From the NCBI GenBank assembly GCA_024278415.1, contig JAJRTI010000448.1, forward strand, positions 1-5,492: a DNA stretch of 5,492 nt, given 5' to 3'. The notes under the pieces are model-generated. The model was not told the DNA's origin, ran no database searches, and worked only from the letters and a program-made list of their open reading frames with translations. Shown here piece by piece: positions 1 through 5,492 of this stretch (its first letter is position 1; every line of letters starts with the position of its first letter). The position numbers and the translations under genes were made by a program. Origin of the DNA: Planctomycetota bacterium (GTDB taxonomy: Bacteria > Planctomycetota > Brocadiia > JAJRTI01).

Positions 1-12
1 CGGGCGGCTCCG

Positions 13-29
13 CCGCGCCTACAGCGCGG
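13..29. repeat. Short GC hairpin at the left edge
   Basis: An inverted repeat pairs CCGCGC (13-18) with GCGCGG (24-29) across a five-base loop. It lies just left of two stronger hairpins and may belong to the same intergenic palindrome cluster. In DNA this GC-rich a six-base-pair stem can arise by chance, so confidence is modest. Whether it sits behind a gene to the left cannot be seen. Confidence 0.35.
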
Positions 30-53
30 GGGGCCTGTGCATGCCGCCTTTGT

Positions 54-100
54 CCTTGGGCTGAAGCCCAAGGCTATATCCCTGCACCCCGTCGGGGTGC
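54..100. repeat. Two-hairpin intergenic palindromic element
   Basis: Two strong inverted repeats lie ten bases apart. The first pairs CCTTGGGC (54-61) with GCCCAAGG (66-73) around a TGAA tetraloop. The second pairs GCACCCC (84-90) with GGGGTGC (94-100) around GTC. Both stems are perfect. I recall very similar palindromes scattered between genes in many Planctomycetota and other environmental genomes, which suggests a dispersed REP-like element, but copies elsewhere cannot be checked here. A terminator for a gene left of the window is an alternative, although no T-run follows either stem. The small minus-strand open frame across this stretch (19-213) looks like an artefact of the repeat and not a gene. 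Confidence 0.6.
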
Positions 101-448
101 GTACATGGGCCGTCATATTGGGCGGAGTGCGAGTTGCGCTCGTTTGTTGTGAACCAGCCTGAATCCACTTCGAAACTGAAACTCCAGAATGCAACGCGTT
201 GGGATACGTACAATCAGACCTACACCCTAAACTTACCATAATAGCGCGCTGGGCGCGGGGAATCAATGGCGGGATCTAACACCAGTTTGCCCTAGAATCT
301 CCAGCAGTTCTACCGCAAACGTAAACATTTCAGCCGAGTGCAAAGAGGGGCTTGCCTCGATGGCCCCCCACCGAGCCCGCGTCGGCGGGAGCAGGCTTTT
401 GCACGACTGCGCCGCGTTCACCACCACGGCCTCCTGGCCCTACTTTCC
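101..448. other. Intergenic stretch with no recognisable gene
   Basis: I see no coding region I can support here. The part from about 120 to 340 is visibly less GC-rich than the flanking genes. Open frames crossing it are short, lack a ribosome binding site at a usual distance, and give low-complexity or repeat-derived peptides. The frame of the downstream helical-repeat gene stays open back to a TTG at 352, but that extension encodes a proline-rich, featureless peptide and the purine run before it (343-350) nearly touches the TTG. It is treated as non-coding leader. Confidence 0.55.
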
Positions 449-478
449 TTGACACCCAAAGCCAGGCTGTGCAACAAT
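449..478 (+). promoter_or_regulatory. Candidate sigma70-type promoter for the helical-repeat gene
   Basis: A perfect TTGACA hexamer at 449-454 is followed after 18 bases by AACAAT at 473-478, which matches TATAAT at four of six positions. Transcription would begin near 485, giving a leader of about 40 bases before the ATG at 526. This placement supports the 526 start and argues against the in-frame TTG at 352, which would lie upstream of the promoter. The call is by consensus only; the spacer is one base longer than optimal and the -10 is imperfect. Confidence 0.4.
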
Positions 479-525
479 ACCGCGCCGTGGTCCCCCGCCC
501 GCCAGTTCACGACGAAAACCGCATC

Positions 526-1560
526 ATGCCCAACGACTCAGCGACGCCATCGCCCGTACCCGACGTCAGCCAAGCGCACGTGAGGGAGCTGATCGAGCGC
601 GGCAAGACCGATTACCGGGTCTTCCATCTGATCGACACGCAGGACGACGTGGCCCCGGAACTCCGGGAGGCCGTTGTGGCCATCGTCGAACTGAACGTGC
701 GCGAGGAGCTGAAGCAAGGCGAGGCGATTCGGAACACGGCGCAACAGTTGCTCCCGCGCGACGGCGGGACGCGGCTGTTCAAGCTCTGGCGCACGCTGCT
801 TGAGAAAGCCGCGCCCGACCGCAAGGCGATGAAGGAAGTCTGCGCCGATTTTGTCGAAGTCGTGGACGCGGTGGGGCTCGACGTGCTGGAGGCGTCGATC
901 GAGTTCGTCGGCAAAGTGCTGTCCGTGCACGGCCGCTTCGGGCTCGAAATCCTCCGCGGCCACCTGGGCGAGGCGCTGCGCACGCTCCCCGGCGAATCGC
1001 GAGCGGTTTATATCGAGTGGCTCAATCCATACGTCGAGTCGGCGTACGACAGGCCGTTCGGCGGCCTCGCGCGCATCGTGGGCGTGCTCGTGGCGAACGG
1101 CGAGTCGGACCTCCTCGCACAGTTGAAGGGGGCGCTTCCCACGAAGGCGTTCGAGGAGGAAGTGCCGCCAGACAAATTCGCGGTCAAGTGCGGCGAGGGC
1201 TTGGACCGTGTGCCGCGAGCGCTCCAGCCAACGTACGCGCGGCTCGTGTCGCTCATCGCGGTCGAGTCATGCGGGAGCGCCGCGGGCGTCGGGGCGCGGC
1301 TGCCCAAAAAGCTGGAGATGCTCGCGCCTGAACGAAGGGCCGATTACCTCGATTGCTTCACCCGATTGGTGCAGAGCGCCGGTGTCCGCACCGCGGGGTT
1401 TTGCCTCAAGAAACTGCACGCGTTCATGGTGGACGGCCGCAGCGCGGCGGCCTACGTGGACCAAGTCTGCGCGGTGGGCCAGCGGTATGGCGCAAGCGCG
1501 GCCGCGGCATTCGTCGAGCAGCGCACCGCGGCCAGCCGACACGCGTGGCCGGGCGCGTAG
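526..1560 (+). CDS. Unrecognised alpha-helical repeat (solenoid-like) protein
   Basis: This 344-residue protein matches no family I can name. It is predicted almost wholly helical, with no signal peptide or membrane segment, so it is probably cytoplasmic. The second half shows degenerate repeats of about 37 residues, each with an aromatic after a short polar turn: Y162 (AVYIEW), Y237 (TYARLV), Y274 (ADYLDC) and Y310 (AAYVDQ). F109 (ADFVEV) may mark an earlier unit. The spacings of 75, 37 and 36 fit a solenoid with one unit eroded. HEAT-like solenoids of this kind usually serve as protein-binding scaffolds. The repeats loosely recall those preceding the von Willebrand factor A domain of long NorD-like proteins, but no such domain follows. 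The ATG at 526 is chosen because the upstream extension to TTG 352 is proline-rich and a promoter candidate lies between; no clear Shine-Dalgarno is present. The next gene starts 153 bases downstream with its own ribosome binding site. Confidence 0.75.
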   Translation: MPNDSATPSPVPDVSQAHVRELIERGKTDYRVFHLIDTQDDVAPELREAVVAIVELNVREELKQGEAIRNTAQQLLPRDGGTRLFKLWRTLLEKAAPDRKAMKEVCADFVEVVDAVGLDVLEASIEFVGKVLSVHGRFGLEILRGHLGEALRTLPGESRAVYIEWLNPYVESAYDRPFGGLARIVGVLVANGESDLLAQLKGALPTKAFEEEVPPDKFAVKCGEGLDRVPRALQPTYARLVSLIAVESCGSAAGVGARLPKKLEMLAPERRADYLDCFTRLVQSAGVRTAGFCLKKLHAFMVDGRSAAAYVDQVCAVGQRYGASAAAAFVEQRTAASRHAWPGA

Positions 1561-1698
1561 CGGAATGGTTGCTGGGCAGAACGCGCTCCGATCATCAACC
1601 AGGAACCAGCGGAAGGCGCGCCTGCAGAGAAGGTGGGTGCCCCATAGGCGGCCGCCGAATGACCAATGACGATCTGCTGGCCGCGCCACCCCCCCCAC

Positions 1699-1702
1699 GG
1701 AG
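1699..1702 (+). promoter_or_regulatory. Ribosome binding site deciding the start of the barrel protein
   Basis: GGAG lies 11 bases before the ATG at 1714 and fixes that start. The alternative in-frame ATG at 1666 has no such site and would add 16 residues rich in proline and histidine that do not belong to the fold. A run of eight C residues (1689-1696) sits between the two starts, so a sequencing indel there would alter only the discarded extension. Confidence 0.6.
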
Positions 1703-1713
1703 ACCCCCACGCC

Positions 1714-2502
1714 ATGCTCCCCACCGTCGACTTCTGCGGCCTCACCGTGACTCGGCTCATCTTGGGCGGCAACCCCTTTGGCGGGTACAGCCACCAGGGC
1801 CCTGAGCGCAACGTTGAGATGAACGACTACCACACGGTCGGCCGCATCAAGGAGACCATGCGCCGGGCCGAGGCGGCCGGCATCAACACGGTGATCATGA
1901 ACAACGGCGCGAAGATGATCGAGGCCATCCGAGGCCACCACGCGGAAGGCGGCAAGCTCCAGTGGATCGCACAGGTGAGCGACGGCAAGCACGACTCCAT
2001 GCTCGACGCGATTGATGAGTCCGTCGATGCCGGGCCAGCCGCGGTGTACTTCCATGGCCGGCGTGTCGAGGCCATGTACTTCGACCGCGACGAAGCGCAA
2101 CTCAAATCGTGGATGGACCGCGTCCGCTCGCATGGCCTCCCGGCCGGCGTGGCCGCGCATGGGCCCGAGGTGCACCAGTGGGTCGACAGCATCGGCGCGG
2201 CCGACTTCCATGCGGTCTGCTTCTACCGCTGCGGCAGCCTCCACGACGGCGAGGGCCTCAAGTTCAAGCTCCGCGACGTGCCCCCGGCCGTCGAGTGCAT
2301 TCGCGCGATCCAGAAGCCGTGCATCGGCTACAAGATCATGGCCTCCGGCCGGCTCGACCCGCACATGGCGTTCGAGTACGCATTCGACAACATCAAGCCC
2401 ACCGACGTGGTCAACGTGGGTATGCACCGCGGCGACAAAGACGACGTGGTCGAGGAGAACGCGGCGCTGGTCGAGCAGGTTCTCGGGGCATGCCTCCGCT
2501 GA
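1714..2502 (+). CDS. Aldo/keto reductase-fold TIM-barrel protein, atypical catalytic site
   Basis: This 262-residue protein has the order of elements of an aldo/keto reductase barrel. The first strand and following loop read RLILGGNPFGGYSHQ (14-28), a signature I recall from a poorly characterised family in Planctomycetota and related phyla often annotated as aldo/keto reductase. Helix RIKETMRRAEAAGINTV (44-60) matches the usual helix 1 to strand 2 segment. Strand 3 is WIAQV (84-88), strand 4 AAVYFHG (109-115), a late strand CIGYKIMASGR (203-213), and the end NVGMHRGDKDDVVEE (234-248) resembles the cofactor-loop region. Of the Asp-Tyr-Lys-His tetrad only the histidine (H114) is evident: the loop after strand 2 reads IMNNGAKM with no Asp or Tyr, and strand 3 has Gln-Val where Lys is expected. 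Ordinary NAD(P)H-dependent carbonyl reduction is therefore doubtful, and the substrate is unknown. No signal peptide; probably cytoplasmic. It may be co-transcribed with the helical-repeat gene 153 bases upstream, since I found no convincing promoter in that gap. It is convergent with the lyase. Confidence 0.85.
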   Translation: MLPTVDFCGLTVTRLILGGNPFGGYSHQGPERNVEMNDYHTVGRIKETMRRAEAAGINTVIMNNGAKMIEAIRGHHAEGGKLQWIAQVSDGKHDSMLDAIDESVDAGPAAVYFHGRRVEAMYFDRDEAQLKSWMDRVRSHGLPAGVAAHGPEVHQWVDSIGAADFHAVCFYRCGSLHDGEGLKFKLRDVPPAVECIRAIQKPCIGYKIMASGRLDPHMAFEYAFDNIKPTDVVNVGMHRGDKDDVVEENAALVEQVLGACLR

Positions 2503-2540
2503 CTCGCCAATTGCACGCCAACGCGGTTGCGAGGGAATCC

Positions 2541-2563
2541 CCCGAAGGTTGCCAACCTTCGGG
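2541..2563. terminator. Perfect hairpin between convergent genes, possible bidirectional terminator
   Basis: CCCGAAGGT (2541-2549) pairs with ACCTTCGGG (2555-2563) around a five-base loop; the full palindrome extends to 11 bases per arm. It sits 38 bases after the stop of the barrel gene and about 50 bases beyond the stop of the opposing lyase gene, where a terminator for both is expected. No T-run follows on either strand, so it does not look like a classical intrinsic terminator. It could equally be a dispersed palindromic repeat or an mRNA 3'-end stabiliser. Confidence 0.5.
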
Positions 2564-2578
2564 AGGTTGAAGCGGAGG

Positions 2579-2594
2579 CGACCCTGACGGGTCG
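2579..2594. repeat. Second hairpin of the convergent gap
   Basis: CGACCC (2579-2584) pairs with GGGTCG (2589-2594) around the tetraloop TGAC. With the hairpin 15 bases to its left it forms a two-stem unit of the same design as the pair at 54-100, although the stems differ in sequence. It lies 20 bases beyond the lyase stop codon and could help end that transcript. Confidence 0.45.
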
Positions 2595-2614
2595 CACTAC
2601 GAACGCGGCGGCCG

Positions 2615-5492
2615 CTACTCGCCCAACACCTTCGCCCACTCCTTGCCCTGTAGCTTCGCCAGCAGTGCGCGGCCCGTCAGTTCGTGTCTGCCGAACTGCA
2701 CGGGGCCATCCCCGAAGTTCACGGCCAGCAGGTAGGCCGCCCCTGGGCCGCGGACGACGACCGCCACGGCTTCGTCGTCCGCGCACACGAGGTCGCCGCG
2801 CTTGACCTCCAGCTTCTCGATGGCGAGTGCGGCGTCGGAGCGCTTCGTGATCGCAAACGCCCAGGCGAACGTCGCGCGCTTGCCCCGCTGCCGCGCCATG
2901 ACCATGGGCACCATCTCCGTCGGCGGGTTGCCGGGGGCGACCGCGGCGAAGACGCGCGTCTCGCGGTCGAGGTGCAGCGCGAGCGGCACGACGATGCCCT
3001 TCAGCTTGAACGCGCCTGTAAACGGCTTGGACGTGGTGAATGCGCGCACGTGCCGGGGCACTTGGTAGGGGACGGGATCTCCAAGCTTGCCGTCTTGCTT
3101 CTCCAGGGGTGCGTCCGTCACGAACTCGCCGCGATTGTGGAAGACCCAGTCGTACGTGTGCGCCTTGTCGCTCCGCGCGCGGTCGATGACGATGAACGTG
3201 TCGCCGATCATGCCGATGGTGCGCGTCACGCGCACGCCTGCATACACGTTGCCGGCATCCGCGCTCACGAGCGCGACATTGGGGCCGGTGTGGAAGAACT
3301 CCAGCTTGCCAGTCGTGGGCTTTTGGTCCTTCTCGTCCACTACGATGAGGTTGTGCGCCAGCGATCGCTTGTACCACTGCCGGTGTAGCGGCACAGAGTA
3401 TTGAATCGACCCAGGATCGACCGCGAGGATCTGGCCGTAGCCGTACGTGACGAACCCGAGCTTGTCCGGGTGGCCGTGCCCCCCGCCGTGTGGGCCGTAG
3501 TCGAGCGCGAGGTAGAGCGCAGCGTCGCCTTGGCCGGAGCGCATGACCGCGATGCCGCTGGATGGGAAGTCGCGCGATTCCGCGGCGACGCTCGGTGCGT
3601 TTTCAGGGAGCGGCTCGCCGTAGAGCATAGCGTTCCACGACTTGCGCGAGCTTTTGCTGAGCACCTCCGCATAGCGCGGATCGCGGTAGTGCGCATACCC
3701 GTACTCATACTGCACCGGCCGCCAAATCGATCCGCCGGAGCCGCTGTCGTTGAACGCCGGCAGCCGGCCGTTGGGCATGGCGAACAGCAGCGGCGCGTCG
3801 AACATGCCCTTGAGCCGTTGGTGGTCGAGCCGCCACACGTCGATGCCGATGTTGGAGCAGGCCTGCGCGAGGTAGGTCAGCGGCGAAAGCGCGTAGAAGT
3901 GGTAGCCCCACGAGTTCTCGAACCACACGCCGTCGTCCTGGATGCCCTTCAAGATCTGCTGCTTGATGCCGCTGGGGGAGTTGATGGCGTACGCGGCCAG
4001 CGCCGCGTCGCCGCTCGCCAGCGCCGCGCAGCCAATGGCCGCATTGCGCCAGCAAGAGATGTTGTGGATGCCCATCCCGCGGGCCTTGCACGTGCGCGCG
4101 GAGGGCAGCAGCAGCTTCTGCGTGATCGCCTCGCGGTCCGCGTCGCTCAACGCCGGCGACGCCGCGATCAAGTCATAGGCTTGCGCAATGGGGATGAGCC
4201 AGACCGATTCACTCAGCACCGTGGCGACCACCTTGCCCCCGCGGCCGTCGCGGCCGTTGTTGTCCCGGTAGGGGTAGTGCTCGTATTTGTCCGCGTATTG
4301 CATGAGGATGTGCTTGGCGCGTTCCGCGTAGCGCGTGTCGCCGGTGAACTGATACGCGAGGCCGAGCGTGCGCGCGTTCGCCGCGAGGCGATGGTGCATG
4401 GACGTGATCGGCACGCGGTCGTAGGGCTCGCCGCTGTACTCGGCCTTGCACTTCTTGCACACGTGGAGCCCCGGCTTGGGCGTTCGCTCTCGGCTGCCGC
4501 ACTTGGGGCATACGTGGAATTGGCCGCCGTACTCAGTCTTGCACTTGTTGCAGACATTCATCATCGGCCTCACCGTGCGCAGGCGGCTGCCGCATTTCTT
4601 GCACGCGTAGAAGTGGTACCACTGCCCCTGCACGTCCGGCACACGGAGGTCCGCGGTGAGGAGCTGGTCCGCGCTCTTGATGATGTTGTCGTACGCGGCC
4701 TTGGCCCAGGCATACTTGGCGGCCTTCGCCTTGATGCGCGGCACGGCCGCCTTCGTCAACGTGAGGAATGGATGTTCGAGCTTGGGCAGCGGCGTAGCCA
4801 CATCCAAGGTCTGGCGGAGCAACGAGTCCGGAGCATCAGCTTGGCGAACAGTAACCGGTATCTGGAAGCTCGTGAGCGGCTCGACCTTCTCCTTGCGCAG
4901 CGTGGCCCGCACCTTGATCTCAGCCGACTGGCCGCGGGTGAGCCGGACGGATTTGGGGGCGAGCGAGCATGACATGCCGTCCGGGGGCTCCGCGCTCGCG
5001 GCCAATTGGATCGTCTGGCCCGAGCGATTCGTCACGCGCAGGTTCGCTTCCCATGACAGAGGGGCGGCGGCGGTCATTTTCGCCGGCGCGAGCTTCGCCC
5101 GGAACGCATCGCGTGTGAGCACGATGTCGCCGATCTGCACACGCACCTTCGGCGCGGTGGACTGCGAGCGCAACATGAGCACGCGCGCGGTGCTGCCCTT
5201 GCCATCCCACACGTACTTGGGATCGGCCAAGTCGAAGACGGCCCACTGCCACCCGCCGGTCTTCTTGCCGCCGCCGTACGCCTGCCACACGTGCTGGTTG
5301 CCCTTCGTGAACTCCTTGTGCACGATCTTGATGCCGAACCACTTGCACCCATCGTCGAGGATGCGGTAGCGGAACCGCACGCGGTCGAATTCTCGCGGGT
5401 TGACGGTCAAGGGGAAGGAGAGCCCGTCGAGCTTCGGCCGCGTGATGGTCCATTCCAGGACTTTCTCGCCGCCGGCGTTGACGATTCTGCAA
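2615..5492 (-). CDS. Heparinase II/III-like polysaccharide lyase with zinc-ribbon insert (5'-partial)
   Basis: The frame stays open through the right edge, so the start and any signal peptide are missing; 958 residues are visible (numbered from the edge), ending in TAG. Domains in order: a beta-rich carbohydrate-binding-like module (about 1-135, ending IGDIVLTRD); an Ig-like module resembling NPCBM-associated NEW3 (about 140-235); a helical lead-in; a cysteine-rich zinc-ribbon insert (297-348); a helical toroid (about 350-630); and the C-terminal heparinase II/III beta-sandwich. Superfamily motifs are HNISCWRNAAIG from 476, FENSWGYHFYAL from 525, PAFNDSGSG from 578, DYGPHGGGHGHPDKLGF from 664 and QWYKRSLAHNLIVVD from 705. 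By analogy with heparinases and PL17 alginate lyases, H476/N477, Y530 or Y533, H672 or H674 and Y698 are catalytic or metal-site candidates. Such enzymes break glycosidic bonds in uronic-acid polysaccharides by beta-elimination, usually in the periplasm or outside the cell; the substrate is unresolved. All key motifs are present, so it looks intact. The long plus-strand frame opposite it (3401-4972) is a shadow of GC-rich codon bias. Confidence 0.9.
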   Translation of the reverse strand, partial: CRIVNAGGEKVLEWTITRPKLDGLSFPLTVNPREFDRVRFRYRILDDGCKWFGIKIVHKEFTKGNQHVWQAYGGGKKTGGWQWAVFDLADPKYVWDGKGSTARVLMLRSQSTAPKVRVQIGDIVLTRDAFRAKLAPAKMTAAAPLSWEANLRVTNRSGQTIQLAASAEPPDGMSCSLAPKSVRLTRGQSAEIKVRATLRKEKVEPLTSFQIPVTVRQADAPDSLLRQTLDVATPLPKLEHPFLTLTKAAVPRIKAKAAKYAWAKAAYDNIIKSADQLLTADLRVPDVQGQWYHFYACKKCGSRLRTVRPMMNVCNKCKTEYGGQFHVCPKCGSRERTPKPGLHVCKKCKAEYSGEPYDRVPITSMHHRLAANARTLGLAYQFTGDTRYAERAKHILMQYADKYEHYPYRDNNGRDGRGGKVVATVLSESVWLIPIAQAYDLIAASPALSDADREAITQKLLLPSARTCKARGMGIHNISCWRNAAIGCAALASGDAALAAYAINSPSGIKQQILKGIQDDGVWFENSWGYHFYALSPLTYLAQACSNIGIDVWRLDHQRLKGMFDAPLLFAMPNGRLPAFNDSGSGGSIWRPVQYEYGYAHYRDPRYAEVLSKSSRKSWNAMLYGEPLPENAPSVAAESRDFPSSGIAVMRSGQGDAALYLALDYGPHGGGHGHPDKLGFVTYGYGQILAVDPGSIQYSVPLHRQWYKRSLAHNLIVVDEKDQKPTTGKLEFFHTGPNVALVSADAGNVYAGVRVTRTIGMIGDTFIVIDRARSDKAHTYDWVFHNRGEFVTDAPLEKQDGKLGDPVPYQVPRHVRAFTTSKPFTGAFKLKGIVVPLALHLDRETRVFAAVAPGNPPTEMVPMVMARQRGKRATFAWAFAITKRSDAALAIEKLEVKRGDLVCADDEAVAVVVRGPGAAYLLAVNFGDGPVQFGRHELTGRALLAKLQGKEWAKVLGE
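4430..4603 (-). repeat. Tandem zinc-ribbon duplication within the lyase gene
   Basis: Two in-frame units of 81 bases (4523-4603 first in the protein, then 4430-4510) recur with a 93-base period. Each encodes a CxKCGSRxRT knuckle followed by VCxKCKxEYxG. Over 27 aligned residues 17 are identical with no gap. The eight cysteines fall at 297, 300, 314, 317, 328, 331, 345 and 348 of the visible protein, enough for two four-cysteine zinc sites. The DNA copies have diverged, so this is an old duplication under selection to keep the cysteines and not an assembly stutter. Confidence 0.85.

Noticed and set aside
19..213. 64-codon minus-strand open frame at the left edge
   Set aside because: Nearly half of it is translation of the palindromic element at 54-100. 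Peptides of this type recur in annotations wherever such repeats occur and are not evidence of a gene.
237..242. CATAAT as a -10 promoter box
   Set aside because: No acceptable -35 hexamer lies 16-18 bases upstream (214-219 is TCAGAC) and no gene starts nearby downstream.
352..525. N-terminal extension of the helical-repeat gene to TTG 352
   Set aside because: The 58 added residues are proline- and arginine-rich without structure, the purine run before the TTG is too close to act as a ribosome binding site, and a promoter candidate lies inside the extension.
1267..2427. 386-codon minus-strand open frame across the helical-repeat and barrel genes
   Set aside because: It spans two real genes and the gap between them and gives a low-complexity His/Val/Ala-rich peptide; an antisense shadow.
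2328..3377. 349-codon minus-strand open frame overlapping the lyase 3' end and the barrel gene
   Set aside because: It runs out of frame with the lyase, is very rich in Arg, and crosses the intergenic hairpins; no family motif and no ribosome binding site.
3401..4972. 523-codon plus-strand open frame opposite the lyase gene
   Set aside because: It lies antisense to a gene with clear family motifs throughout. Its product is rich in Arg, Ala and Val with no recognisable motif, as expected when GC-rich third positions remove stop codons on the opposite strand.
5408..5410. TTG as the start codon of the lyase
   Set aside because: The frame continues upstream to the window edge with sequence that fits the same beta-rich module, so the codon is an internal leucine and the gene is 5'-truncated by the window.

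Overview
The window is GC-rich bacterial chromosomal DNA with a low-density layout: three protein genes separated by gaps that hold paired hairpins. The lifestyle hints at a free-living or particle-associated heterotroph of the Planctomycetota / wider PVC or Hydrogenedentes-Armatimonadota kind. This rests on a heparinase II/III-like lyase with a zinc-ribbon insert, an aldo/keto reductase-fold protein opening with a GGNPFxGxSHQ-type motif, and paired palindromes between genes. I recognise all three from environmental genomes of those phyla, but nothing in the window fixes the taxon. No rRNA, tRNA, CRISPR array, integrase or transposase is visible.

Layout. Positions 1-525 hold no convincing gene: a hairpin cluster lies at 13-100, then featureless DNA of somewhat lower GC, then a near-consensus sigma70-type promoter at 449-478. 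A plus-strand gene at 526-1560 encodes an unrecognised all-helical protein built from roughly 37-residue repeats. After a 153-base gap, a plus-strand gene at 1714-2502 encodes a TIM-barrel protein of aldo/keto reductase ancestry that lacks most of the usual catalytic tetrad. A convergent gap (2503-2614) carries two hairpins. The rest of the window is one large minus-strand gene whose 5' end lies beyond the right edge. It encodes a multidomain polysaccharide lyase of the heparinase II/III (alginate lyase-like) superfamily.

How the genes relate. The lyase probably cleaves uronic-acid-containing polysaccharide and the barrel protein may act on a sugar-derived metabolite, but they converge on each other and are not one operon, so a shared pathway is only a guess. 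The clearest unusual signal is inside the lyase: a zinc-ribbon insert that appears as a tandem duplication, with eight cysteines as four CxxC knuckles and a 31-residue period. I did not find evidence for a wholly new multi-gene system in this window.
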